Positions 12,738 through 24,500 of a stretch of 64,000 nucleotides of DNA are shown here, one piece after another. Position 1 is the first letter of the stretch; each line of letters begins with the position of its first letter. The stretch is from assembly GCA_004009845.1 (NCBI GenBank), contig RMBW01000043.1:182368-246367 (forward strand), in the 5' to 3' direction. The notes beneath the pieces were generated by a model. The model was not told the DNA's origin. It ran no database searches and worked only from the letters and a program-made list of their open reading frames with translations. The translations under genes were made by a program, and so were the position numbers. Source of the DNA: Davidsoniella eucalypti. Lineage: Eukaryota > Ascomycota > Sordariomycetes > Microascales > Ceratocystidaceae.

Positions 12738-15700
12738 TTAAGCAAATTGACGCTTCAGGTCTGTCCATCTGCGGTTTAGTGTCTCGTGCTGAGAGTTTAT
12801 CTCCGCGTATTTGAGTTTTGTCTGGACCAACTCCTCTTCGAGTGTCGCCAGTTCGACCTCCAGCTTCTCATTCTCCTCGTGAACCTTGAGGTTACGCTTC
12901 ATGAGATCATCGCGCTCGAGGTTCCATGTCTTTTCGATTTCCTCGGGTTGTTGCTCAATGACAATGCGGAGCTCGCGTACTTGGCCACGGAGCGACTCGT
13001 TCTCGTCTTTGAGTTCTTCATTCTCGACCTTGGTGTGAACGAGCTCATTGGCCATGACGGTCTGTTCGGCATCGCTCTTTTCCAACCGCTCCTCCATCTT
13101 TCGCAGACGGATGGTAAGGCTAGAGTTGGACGTGCGCAGGTTCTCGATTTCTTGATCACGCTCCTTGTCGGCCTTGCTCTTCTCCTCCCATTCAGCAGTG
13201 TAAGACTTGAGAAGCTCTGTTGTCATCTTGATATCGCAGGCATCACGTACCAGCTGATCCGCGCGATACACCTCTTTATCCAGACTAGAGCTAGACGAGC
13301 CGAAGAAGCCATTCTCGAGAATGCCACCGGCGCTAGGGTCCTTATCAATGTACACATCGAACAGCTTGTCACGCAGGAAGTTGGTCAGCTGTTGCATGTC
13401 ATTCATGCCCAATAGTGTAGTCGCATTCTTTTGCATGAGGACCAGACCGAATCTGAGAATAGCCGGCAAGCCCTCTGACAAAATCAGATCATATATTCTG
13501 AGTACCAGTTGCAATGGGAAACGGTATGCGAACAATGTGAGGAACCATTGGGTGGCATAAAGGTGGGGAGAAATTCCACGACGGTGCAGATGGCAATAGA
13601 GAGCAGGCTCAAAGTCTTCCAGGAGTCGCTCGAATTGGTAAAGGCGCATGTGCAGTCCTGGCATATCTTGGATAAAGAGGTCGCGTAGATGGTAGTGGTT
13701 CATCAAGCGAACAAGCAGGCAGAAAGCCTCATCTTCGGGCATCTAAATGGCATAGATTGTTAGCATATTGTACATGAATAAGAGAAAGGGCGAGGGATTG
13801 ACATACGTTGAATAGCAAGGGCATGATGATGAAGTTCATGCCTTGTGCATAGCTGACGGCCTCATCGAAAAGGGCATATGCCTTGCAAACACCGAAAAGA
13901 CCGTCCTGGAGGCCCTGGGCAGCAGCATACTTGGAGTAGCTTGTCCGAGCACCCATATCACGTCGGATAACTTTCTCCAGTTTCTGCAATGTAATGGCGT
14001 CCTCCTTCTGCTTGCGAGACTTCTCAGCAGCGGCAGCGGCAAGAGCCTTGATCGATTGCTCGTCCATCTTATCTGGGGTGGGCGAGGTTGCGTCGTTGAT
14101 GTTTCCATTGGCACCTGGAGTCGAAACGGCAGAGTGCACCGAAGAAGCTGATGAGCCAATGTTCTCGGCAACAGTAGTAAGACCACCAGTGCTGGCAACA
14201 CTCAGCGAGGTCCCACTGCTCGAGCGGTCTTTGACCTCCTTGTCAGTGCCACGAGCAACGAGCTCACGGTATTTAATCTCAAGATCTTCATTCTTGCTCT
14301 GGGCAAGAACTTGCCAGATGACACCACGGATGGCATGAGGAATGCCCTTGGCGATGGATGCGTTGAGCTCCTCGGCACTCGACCGGGCAACAGCAGCAGG
14401 GCCCTCATAGACAACGTTCTGCCACAGGTCCCAGTCAACTTCGGAAGACGATAGCTCAGACGGGCCAGCAGAGATGCCAGAAACGGTTCCGGGTGCCAGG
14501 CTCAGGTTGGGGTTGGTGACAAGCGGTGAGGGAAGGCCACGTTCAGCGGCCTCGCTTTCCTCAGTTGGGACGGCGAGACTTCCCTGGCCACTAAAGTCTT
14601 CGATATCGAGGGCTCCGGACTCCTCCTTCATACGGAGAGCCTTGAAGCGGTCCTTGAGACTGGCACGGTGGGGGTTGTGGATTTCATTATCGCTGTCGTC
14701 CTCCTCCTCCAGGCGGTCAAGCATCATTTCCGAGTTGCTGTTAAACGTAGCAACAGAGCCGGCGGTGTTGCGGCGGGTACGGGTGCGGGTGTCTTTGGCA
14801 GACGACATGGTGGCAGGATCACGCTCGCGGGAGCTGCTTCTGGAGAGCCACGAGAATGGGCTGGTGAGACGGCGGGTGGGCGCGGTGAAGCTAGGGGCAG
14901 CGGCAGTGGCGCTGGTGGGGTTGGTGCTCGGATTCGGCGACGGGGTCGGGCTCTTTCCGGAATTATCAGATGCAGCGGGTGACCATGGCAGAGACGGGAG
15001 GGCCGAAGTCAAGCTGCTGAGAGACAGTGTTTTTGCAACATGCGATTTGGTCGAGGTAGAGGTGGTGGTAGCAGTGGTCGTTAAACTTGAGGTAGTGGTT
15101 GTTGTGGCGGCAGCGGCAGTAGCAACGGCAGCTGTAGTGGATTGGTCTGCAGAAACAATGGCAGCGTGGTTAGTGGGCAAGTTCACAGAATCCCCTTGTT
15201 TGTTTGTGGGCGACTTGGATGATGGATAGTTTAGGAGAGCCAAAAGCCAGAGGGGGCAGTCAGAGCTCCATTAGTGTACTGTGGCTCATGCATTATAGAG
15301 GGGTAGTTGGATAGGCGTGGAGCCACCACACCACACCGCATAAAAGCAGCAGAAAGAGCTGCAATCTGCAACTATGTATCTGCACACCGCACTTGCAGAT
15401 GTGCATCGCTGCTGCAGCAGTAGTGCGGATATGGGTGGGGAGGAGGAGGGGCTAGCTGCAAAGCTAGCTCTGTTTATTTCTTCAGCTAGGCAGTACTAGT
15501 ACATAACTAGTGCAGAGCAAAAGTCGGGAGGTGACCAGGGTTAGGAGGCGGCAAAGGGTTAGGTCCAGCCGATAGCGCGTGCAGAACAATCAGCAATCAG
15601 CAATGCATCATGCTGCAGCTGCATTGCACTGCTGGCTGCTGCATACTAGCAAATATCGACAGCTAACTTAGCGATAGTTGAGTAGCTGTCGTGCTTCCTT

Positions 15701-16737
15701 CGCTCCCTCTGCCCCTCCTCTAGTCGTCTCGTCTGGCTAGCCAATAGCCAGAAACAATGCATGCTTTGGCCTCCCTTAATTGTACAAAATGTACAGAACA
15801 GAACATGATACACCACCATCCACGGCCTAGTGGTTCGAGGTGGCGAGGTGGCTAGTAAATGCAGAAAAAGAAAGTTTAAGGACATAGAAAATAAAATGCT
15901 TACCCTTGGATACTGGTTGCGGCGCTAAATCGCAGGTTTTTTGATCCTCTTGGCCGTCCTTGGCCGGCACTGCGGGTGGTGCCGCATCGTCATCTAAGCT
16001 CACCGTATCTAGGTTGGCGCCGGCTCCGCTCAGGCTGTGGTCGAAGATAGCCATCATGGGCGTGGTTGGCCTGAGACTGCCCACTGGCGAGGTGACGCTA
16101 ACTGCAGTGGGTGCAGGCATAGGAATGGTCACAGCCAGTGAGGGCTGGCCCATAGCCAATCTGTGTTTTTCTTTGCTATCGATACTGCTAGCAGTGCTGG
16201 ACCGCTTGCTAGCTTCGGGACTGGTGATGGGTGATGAGTGGGCCGACGTAAGTGTACCCTTGTCAGTCTTTTCTTCTTCTTCCTCATCGTCTAGCTGCTC
16301 TTGTCCGTCAGTGTCGTCTCGTTCGTCGTCCGAGGAGCTGTTGGTACTAGCTGTATCGTCGTTTTCATCCTCTTCCTGTGTCTTGTCGAGTGTTCTCATC
16401 CGCATATTATTGGTGGATGGTGATCTGTGTGTAAGCGAGCGGATGGAGCGAGCATCTTCAAAGTTATCCTGTGTGTAAGAGCAAGTGGGATGGTTAGCAA
16501 ACTATGGATGGGCAGAATCTTTGAGGTGCAAAACTGTCGCCAAGACTAATCTATTACATGACATTGTTGGATCAAGTAATAATGGGTCTGTTGCTGGCGG
16601 CCATTATTTGTTGCGTAGCCCAAGAAAAGCTTGGGTTGCTAGTGGAAAATGAAGCTTACAATCTCAGACTCGATATCTGACTGCGCATAGGTCGAGTGAA
16701 CCTCGAAGGCGCTAGCCATCTTAGCTACTTCAGCCAT
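12738..16737 (-). CDS. GYP5: TBC-domain Rab GTPase-activating protein, Gyp5-like
   Basis: Four exons on the minus strand: 16737-16660, 16468-15904, 15146-13807 and 13742-12738. Introns are 191, 757 and 64 nt and all phases join. The product is 995 residues. The N-terminal 480 are Ser/Asp/Glu-rich with a DNFEDAR motif seen at the start of fungal Gyp5 proteins. A TBC domain spans about 475-790, with GIPHAIRGVIW, an IRRDMGAR arginine finger near 610 and a YAQGMNF glutamine finger; a low-complexity insertion of about 110 residues splits the TBC domain early. Residues about 845-985 are a long coiled coil. Gyp5 acts on Ypt1/Sec4-type Rabs at Golgi and bud/tip exit sites. Exon 3 also has its own in-frame ATG at 15243, before the acceptor, so a shorter form starting inside intron 2 is possible. 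Confidence 0.88.
15147..15903 (-). other. long intron 2 of the GYP5-like gene, possible internal promoter
   Basis: A 757-nt intron in a gene whose other introns are 64 and 191 nt. Its plus-strand sequence has two GGGTTAGG motifs 18 nt apart (15538-15545 and 15556-15563), a GCTAGC inverted pair (15451-15456 and 15463-15468), and many GCTGC/TGCA boxes. The frame of exon 3 is open upstream of its acceptor to an ATG at 15243. These facts fit either a plain long intron or an alternative promoter for a shorter protein. Confidence 0.45.
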
Positions 16738-18537
16738 GATGTGTGATGTGTTATGTGTATTGGGCAATATGCAGTGGTGTATGTAGACGCAAGCACGATA
16801 CGACGAATCGGTCTGTGACTCCAGCAATGGTTCGTCTGGTTGTTCTATGAATCTGTCGTAGAGTCGTTTGTCGTGGGTCTCGTGAAAAATATGAAGAAAA
16901 AACAATCGAGGTTTGTGTGTTGGGTATAGTTCGGAGGTGAAGACAATATGCTTTCTTGCAAGGCCGAGGTCTGCGAAAGACGTTAAGTGTACTCAAGAAC
17001 CGGTGTCGAGAAAAAAAAATAAACAGAAAGAAGAGAAAAAGGAACGAAACAAGAGAAACAAAGAAGGACGACTTTGAAGGGTTGATGGGCCGGTGTGTCA
17101 AGAGCTCGAGGAAATTGGGCAAGACAAAGCAAAACAGTGGCAGTAGAAAACGCGGGCGTTGGCTGGCTTTGTCGACGTCGTCTCGAGATAATCCTGTAGT
17201 CTTTATGCCGAGCTCAGGAGAGAACGCAGTTTCTTGGGTGGCTTTAGTCGTGTGGTTTTTGGTCGTTTATTTTTGTTACGCTGGGCTAGCAGTTGCTTGC
17301 TTGTTCGCTTCGTCTGGGTCTGGTAGGGATGATCTACTGGTTGGCGAAGCAATATACTAGGAGCGAGAAGGCTGAAGAAATAAAAAGAAAAGGAAAGATG
17401 TTAGTTGAGCAGCCTCTTGGGTCGATAGATGGTAGCTTGGAAAATGTAAATAAGTAGGACGGTGATCGTGGGTTGGGCTAGGGTTAGTAGCTATTGTATG
17501 AAGTTTGCTGTAAAGACCTCCGACTAATATATATGTGGTGATTGTATAGCAATGATAGCACTAGCATGAGTTTAAGTAAAACAGGGAAACAAATGAAGAA
17601 TATATGCGTATGTGCAGTAGAAGAAAAGAACGCCAACTGACATACATATAGAGAAGCACAGATCACAGCCAGGGAAGGGTCAGATCGGATTATAGGCGGT
17701 AGAAGCAGCGCAAGAATTCACAGGATAGGGTCTTTGTTGACAAGACCAGGATGTTGTGCTAAGAAGTTGTCGTCGTCGCCATCGCCAGGATGATCCAAGA
17801 GTGGTATGTTATAGGTATCTTATTTCTATTGACATTGGCCTCTTTGCTCTAATACTATGTAAAATGCTAACGAAGTATGTTGATAACACCGGACGACCCA
17901 AAAAAAAAAATTAGAGCATGAGTGGGCCTAACCTACGCAAAGCTTGACGGCCACTTAGGCTGTAGAGGGACAGAAGGATAGAAAGGATTTCAAAAAATAA
18001 ATAATAACAATAATAATAAACAAAGAGCCTTCAAAGGGATCCGATGGTCCTTTCTATAGTTGGGCATCTAGCAGCCTGTGGAAATCTCAAACATTGTCTC
18101 TCGTACCCTAAAGCCTCGCCTTTCTTTCACTTGCTAGTGGTTTAATGCTTAGCGAAGCTAACCTATGTGATTATTATCTCTCCCCTTGGGTTGTTTGCCA
18201 GCCACCAAAAAATGGCCGCTCTCTTCAAACATCGCAGGTTTGCATTTCATGGCTATGCAATCCCCATACATCTCCAAATAAATCGAAATTCCTTTCTTAT
18301 ATTCTTATTTTTTTTTCTACAGGGGATCAGCGCCGGCTTCAGGCACTAAAACTAGGAGAAGCGTAGCGCTAGCGCCAGGGTTTCATATTATTCACATACT
18401 AACACAACTAAGAAAAAGCTCACCAGGAGGGGCTTTTCTCTATTTGGCGCTTGAAAGAGGGGGCTGCGAAGAAAAAGAAGAAGAAAAAAAAGAGACAAAA
18501 AAGCATAAAGGCCTAGATCTTGGGGTGTTACCGCTAA
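16738..18537. other. intergenic, upstream of the GYP5-like gene
   Basis: It contains the GYP5-like promoter and leader near 16738-17200. A minus-strand frame stays open at 17487-17819 apart from one TGA, but its predicted peptide is hydrophobic and unconvincing. I find no RNA gene and no supportable CDS. Confidence 0.5.
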
Positions 18538-18876
18538 TGTTCAGGGGCAAATTTTAGTCTTATTTGTAGACAGCCACCCACTGACCTTGAGCGCTATTAT
18601 GCGTCAAAGGAGAATCAAACCTATGAGGCTTTTGACAGGCCGTACAAGTCGGAATTAGAACAATATGTTACATATGTAGATTACTGGCTATATGAACTAA
18701 GGGGTCTCTCATCTCGTTATCCGGCCAATTTTCTTAACGCATGATTTTTACTCAACATTCCAAATTGGCCTTGCTTTTCATTCATGGTAGAGTCGATAAA
18801 TCAGTGAATTACTACTGTTCCCCTTGATATTGCCAAATATGCGGGAAAGCATACACAATGGTCCGTATTGTCGTAG
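18538..18876 (+). pseudogene. possible decayed coding fragment
   Basis: One plus-strand frame runs from after a TAA at 18535-18537 to TAG at 18874-18876 and is broken only by two TGA codons (18742-18744 and 18805-18807). The first 68 codons give a balanced, charged, Tyr-rich peptide (for example YYASKENQTYEAFDRPYKS) that does not look like spacer translation. There is no ATG; an acceptor-like TTTGTAG lies at about 18564-18570. I do not recognise the family. It may be a relic exon or chance. Confidence 0.3.
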
Positions 18877-19293
18877 CAAACAGAGCACATACAGCTACCT
18901 ATCATATAGTTACACTACGACACACACCAACCAACCCAATACTACCAAACATTCATCCAAAATCCCAAGTCGTTCTCCATTAGCCAAATCACAGCGGTCA
19001 AGACCGTCTATCTATCTCGCTCTAACAAGCACAGCCCAGGGGCGCCACAACCATCATGAGAAGACCGCCTGGCATACCAGTTGTCTATACGATGTATCGT
19101 TATGATTCGACGCTTGCCCACATCAACCTATCATCACCAATACATGGTATTTTTCCATGAGATTGGGTTTACTACAAAAAGAAGTTCTTCTTCCCTGTCA
19201 CTTCTGCCGTTATTCTAACTGTTGATATCAGCTTCCCAAAAAGAAAGGCTCCATCAACTAGCATATCAAAAAGCTACTGGCGCCGGGAGTTGA
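18877..19293. other. intergenic between possible relic and tRNA
   Basis: AT-rich, no supportable feature apart from the tRNA terminator near its right end. Confidence 0.55.
19268..19272 (-). terminator. Pol III terminator (T5) of tRNA-Pro
   Basis: On the minus strand a run of five T lies about 21 nt after the discriminator base of the tRNA, the normal RNA polymerase III stop signal. Confidence 0.7.
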
Positions 19294-19395
19294 GGGGCCA
19301 TTCGGGGATCGAACCCGAGACCTGACACATTCACGGTTAACCGTTGGAGAGCTGGAAAGCCCGAAGCATCAATCATAACGCTAAACCAATGGCCA
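19294..19395 (-). tRNA. tRNA-Pro(CGG) with a 30-nt intron
   Basis: Read on the minus strand it folds as a cloverleaf: acceptor strands GGCCAT/ATGGCC; anticodon stem GATGC/GTGTC with two G-T wobbles; loop TTCGGGT with anticodon CGG; T-arm TCGGG-TTCGATC-CCCGA; discriminator C, as usual for eukaryotic tRNA-Pro. A 30-nt intron sits at the canonical position after base 37 and contains ACCG, able to pair with the anticodon. The mature length is 72. Oddities: the first acceptor pair is T-C and the D-loop has T in place of the second G of the usual GG pair, so it may be slightly degenerate. A T5 terminator follows. Confidence 0.85.
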
Positions 19396-21591
19396 ATATA
19401 TTTGTACAGTCTTTGTCCCAAAAACTGCTATTTACTGCCCCTAACCCTTAATTATAGCAAAGTCGTTTCGGTATTAACCCTAACACTTGTTCATTGGATA
19501 CTCGCATATGAATCTTTTCTTAAAATTATGCGAGAGACATCCCACATAAACAATGAATTGAATCAATACTCAATACACAACAACCATGACGTAACAGTTG
19601 ATGACTGTACATGTAGATCTATTGTACCAATGTCATGGATTTTCAAATTATGAATTCATCCGACGACATTACAGCCTCATCTTTCTTGCTTTTGCTAGAA
19701 TAAGGATCAAATTGAGCTTCACTGATGGGCTCCATATTTATGTTATGTGTACTGAGTACGTCTGTTTTTCCACACAGATCTACACCATAATACTGTACAT
19801 GGTACTTTTGACAGTGTTTTGCGTGCAAAATATGTAGTATGACAAAGACTATTTACTGCCTGTTGAAGATCCACAGAAATGTAGAAGCCGTTGTAAAGCT
19901 GCATTAAGCTAGTGACAAAAACACAACAAAAAGTAGTAGAATAACCCGCGGCAACTACCAAGTATAACATAACACACTGAAAGTGAGAAAAATACTTGTC
20001 TCTGTTTTTTTTTCCCCCGACTTTTACTTTTCCATTTCATCATCACCGAGATATACATCGATCGATCCATCCAGCCCCAATCGATCACCGACCACTATTC
20101 GATACGGTTAATTGAAGTCTCGATATCATCGTCTTTACCGCCGTCTGCTTGACAAAAAAGCTTGTCGTCGGAGTGGGATTAGCCCCGGACGTAATCGCCT
20201 GTATCCCTGTGCCCCTCTCCGGGTTATCGGCACCGCGCCCATAAAAACGCCCATCAAAACAACATCACTTGGATTCGAGATTGAAAGCCGACTGGCCTAA
20301 TCGCTCTACTCGAGAGTGAGGCAATCGCCTCCTCTTCATTCACCCGTTAGTTCACCCGTAAGTTGATATCCACTTCGCTCGATAATGACCCAACCCTCCC
20401 TTTATTGTGTCAAAATATGTTGTTGAGATTGAAATCTCTCTTTTTGATCGACATGCCGTATTCAATAAGCTGTAACTTGATATTGCTCGCCGTGACTTTG
20501 GCTTCAGCAAAGTGACGTTTCCGGTGCCGGCTTTATCTTCCACTGGCTAGCGAGGATCAAGATGCGTCTTTATAAGCGAGAATCACACGGAATTGAGCTT
20601 CCTCAGACATTGCATATTTCCCATGTTTCCATGTCAGTTCTCCGCCTCTTGAAATCTAATAATAACGCTCTTACTTTGCAGATCGACTGACAGGTGAGGT
20701 TGTCGTAATATTGAGATAACTCTGTATATTATCAATCGTCAACTCAACATACTATACCATCGTGAGTAGCTCCCATACTCCTTGAGCCTCTGTTTCTTGT
20801 GATATCATTTATGTACCATTCAACATCGAGCCGTGCTCTTATCCTTATCACCCCGCATATGTTCATAGCTCCTCCCGGACAAGTCTTGATCACACACTTG
20901 CAATAGTTGGAGCCCGAACAACATACAATCACACACAATATTCAAGAATGGATTTCTGCCTTTTATTTAGGCTTGGGAAATTGGAAAACGCATATACCAA
21001 TTTTTTCTTCTTGCCCATATGTTATACCGCCATATGTGGCAATTTTAGACTATGAGCCCATTCAACTACTAGTTATAACTGTTTGCACTTTTATTTTGGC
21101 CCCAAGAAACATTTGATTCCTTGACCTTCTATTCCCGACTGACTTGCTTTTCTCTGCACCCACTCTCAGTAACACCCCCCCGGACATTGTTTAGTTCCAA
21201 GCTTTTGCTAACCCTGTCACAATTTTTTTTTTCTTACTACAGCCTTGTCCATCTTTGAGTTACCAACCTGCACCTCACCCCTCATCGCGGCTTGACCGTG
21301 ACTTATGATTTCGCTCTATTCTGTACAAATAGACACAGGATAGTCCATCTCCTCTTTCACGATAGTACAAAAATTGTCGACAAAGCTCTACGTACCGAGA
21401 TATTGTGTTCACGCGTCTTCCTTAGCTGCACCGACAGGATAGACTATATTGACCGTATTTCGTAAACCACTGGAAGTTACCTGAGAACGCCTCACTACAT
21501 CGATCTCTAGACTAATTTTCTACCTACGGACTTGAACTTGAGCCTTCCCCCTTCCCGACCTAACTGTGGCAACGCTACAATATCTCTCAAA
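19396..21591. other. intergenic and TOM1 upstream region
   Basis: About 2.2 kb between the tRNA and TOM1. A telobox-like AACCCTAA-type motif lies near 19485. The pyrimidine-rich last 400 bases fit a TOM1 promoter and leader. I see no other gene. Confidence 0.55.
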
Positions 21592-24500
21592 ATGGGTAAA
21601 ATCACCCGGACTATGCAGCCAAAGCATCGGGCCGCCTTAGTAAGTTCATATCAGCGAATGCCTCGACTTGTTAATAGTTCACTCAAAATTAATGTCGTCA
21701 TAATCTAGACTCCGTGGCTCAAGGCCTTTGTACAATCAGCTGCAGAAACGCCGCTTCCACAACTTCCTGAGAAACTCAATACTTTCCCATCCGCTTGGCC
21801 ATTTCCGCGCGGTGATCTCTACCATTGGATCCCGCTGTTGAACCGTTTCGACAACATACTTGCTACATTCACCACCACATACAATTTGAACAAAGGCCCG
21901 CAAATTCTGGATTTTGCCTGCGATCTACTGCTCAACAAACCCGAAGGCTTGGAGTTTTGCGATACCGAATCTTGGTCGACCGATTGTCTTGCCCGCCATG
22001 GCTACGGCATAGATGGCGACCGTCAATTGATCGAGTCTGTCTTGCAGTTCACGGCAATGCTGCTAGATCGCTGCGGAAACCGTAGCATATATGCTAGCAG
22101 CATCCATTTGAATGATCTGCTGCACACCACATCCCTCTCCGTTCTTTATGATACACTGCAAGTTGGCTCTAAGCTTGCCCATCGCTATCAAGCATCTGTG
22201 AAGCGTCTTGGCGGATCTAACAACAGCCGGCAGATCAGTGCTTTGTTGGCAAACCACTACAACATAGACTTGGAAAGAGTGCAAGTATTGACCCAGGCCT
22301 TTGTCAAAACTCCTCTCAGCAACAACGACCATGCCCACACGTCATCTGGAAAAGGCAAAGAGAAGATGAAGGCCCAATCTTTTCGTAGCTTTGGATCAAA
22401 ATATGCCACCGACCTCTCGGCTGTGCTGAGTCCAGATGCTGATCACTGGAATGGTTGGGGTGATGTACGAGTCCTTTATTATCCTCAGCAAAACGTACCG
22501 AAACCCGAGCCACAGCCTCAGCCCGAGTCTTCAACTCCTGAGCGCAACGGTCATTCGACTACACCCCACACACCTACACCTCTGCGTAGAAGCTCTACAT
22601 TGGGGTCATCTCTTAGCACGCCTAAGCAGCCTAAACGATCGGGAGATGATGCCTTGCCGGCCACGCCGCGAGGTGCCGCTACAGTCACTGATGCTTCCTC
22701 GTCCGGCCCGCGACATAATTCCTTCGAGGTTTCACAGCACGATGTCATCCATAAACCTATCTGCGAAATTATCACCTCTATTCCAGACGACATGTCAGAG
22801 TCCTCTAAATATGAGGTGTTGCATCGTCTGCGAGTTGCGAAAGCCTTACTGGGAACACCCGAGACTCGGAATCGCATCTTGGGCATCCGTTTGCTTGCAA
22901 TTCTAAATCTTGCATTCATCCACCCGGAGCAAACCTTTGTCGACAAGGTACTGCGTCACGATGTTGATGAGATCCGAAAGTACCAGCTTGTTTACCAGCT
23001 GGCCGAGCTGATTCACCCTACCCTTAACACAAGCACCGTTGAGGCCCCATTGTGGATACAGAGTATTGCCTTTTCTCTTTTGGAAAACATTAGCATGTTC
23101 GATACTCGCTTCAATGATGTCTTTTCAGCGCTGAATGCCAATGTTAACCATGGTGTCCTTCTCTATGTCGTCCGCAAGGCGGTTGCGGGCATCAAAGATG
23201 ATCATAATCCCGACATCAAGGCCATGGAAATGAAGTGGACTGAGGCTGACAATTGGCGTCGATCTCTATTCACACTTACTCTTCATATGTCAATGAACAC
23301 ACGAGTAGGCCAAGAGATGGCTGCTGCTGGCCTAGTAGAGGCAATGGTTGAAACGCTGAGCTTTACGTCGACCTCCGCCAAAAGACTTCACAGCCTGTTC
23401 GTCCAATTCCTCGATAGTCTTGTTCTGAGCTATCAGCCTGCCTTCAATGCATTCTTTGCTGTCAATGGCCTTGACGCTATCTCCAAGATAGTTATTGAAA
23501 CTGTGGCTGATGCTCTTGCCGGGATACCTCGAAATGGCACTACATTGGAGCTCAAGTCAGATGTAGTTGACTACAACATTCCATACTGGCAGCAGTGCAC
23601 CTTGAAATGGTCGCTTAAGTTTGTCCATCATATCATGTCGAACTGGTATAACCATAGTGGGAATGCCGATCGACTTTTACGAAACCTTGCTGATAAGGCC
23701 GATCTCCTCCAGAGTCTGAGAACGATTATGGAGAATGTCATCAATTTCGGTTCTGCTGTTTGGACGCATTCCGTTACTATCCTGAGCGATTTCATCAACA
23801 ACGATCCGACCAGCTTTGCCGCAATCTTGGAATCGGGTATGATTCGAAGCTTCTTGGAGTCAGTCAGTACTTATCCAGTACCCGAGGTTCAGCAAACACC
23901 CGAAGAAGACGGCTCGGAGGGTGATTCAAGTTCTGCCAACAAGGTCGATGAAGATACTCGGCCCCACCCCCCTACGGCTGAAATTCTTGCTATTCCACGA
24001 AACCGCCCTCTTGCGCAAGGGATTTTCCCTGCATCGGAAGCTATCCGTGCTGTCCCTACTGCCATTAGTAGCATATCCCTCAACAACGCCGGTCTCAAAA
24101 TGGTTGTGGCATCCCGTGCACTGGAGACGTTATTGGAGATATTCGAAAGCTCTACCCACCTCAACTGCATGATCAACGATCGAAACCTTTCTATGGATCT
24201 TGGTCGCAGTTTCGATGAACTCGCACGCCACCATCCAAATCTCAAGGAGAGCATCGCAAATGCCGTTATTGACATGGTTGCACGTGTGCGCGAAATGGGC
24301 CGTGATCCTCAGACTATTGAAGATTGGGGTACCCACGTCTTTATCCTCGATGCAAACGGAAATCGGGTTCATTGTGACAAGAATCTCCTTTCGAACCTGA
24401 AGAAGGCTGAAGCCGAGCCTGGGAAGGCCGTGCCCGTTGATTCCGATCGAAAGAAAGATACCTTTGACTATGCACTGGTCGTCCAAGAGTTGAGTACATT

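Noticed and set aside
16956..17360. 134-codon plus-strand ORF upstream of the GYP5-like gene
   Set aside because: Lys/Arg-rich low-complexity product that arises from an A-rich leader; no conserved features.
17487..17819. Minus-strand frame with a single TGA, and a plus-strand GTATGT...TGCTAAC intron-like signal at 17803-17914
   Set aside because: Peptide is hydrophobic and low in information, no flanking exon could be found, and both lie in promoter-type sequence.
19440..19495. CCCTAA-type telomere-like units
   Set aside because: Single copies only, not an array; the region is flanked by ordinary genes, so this is not a telomere.
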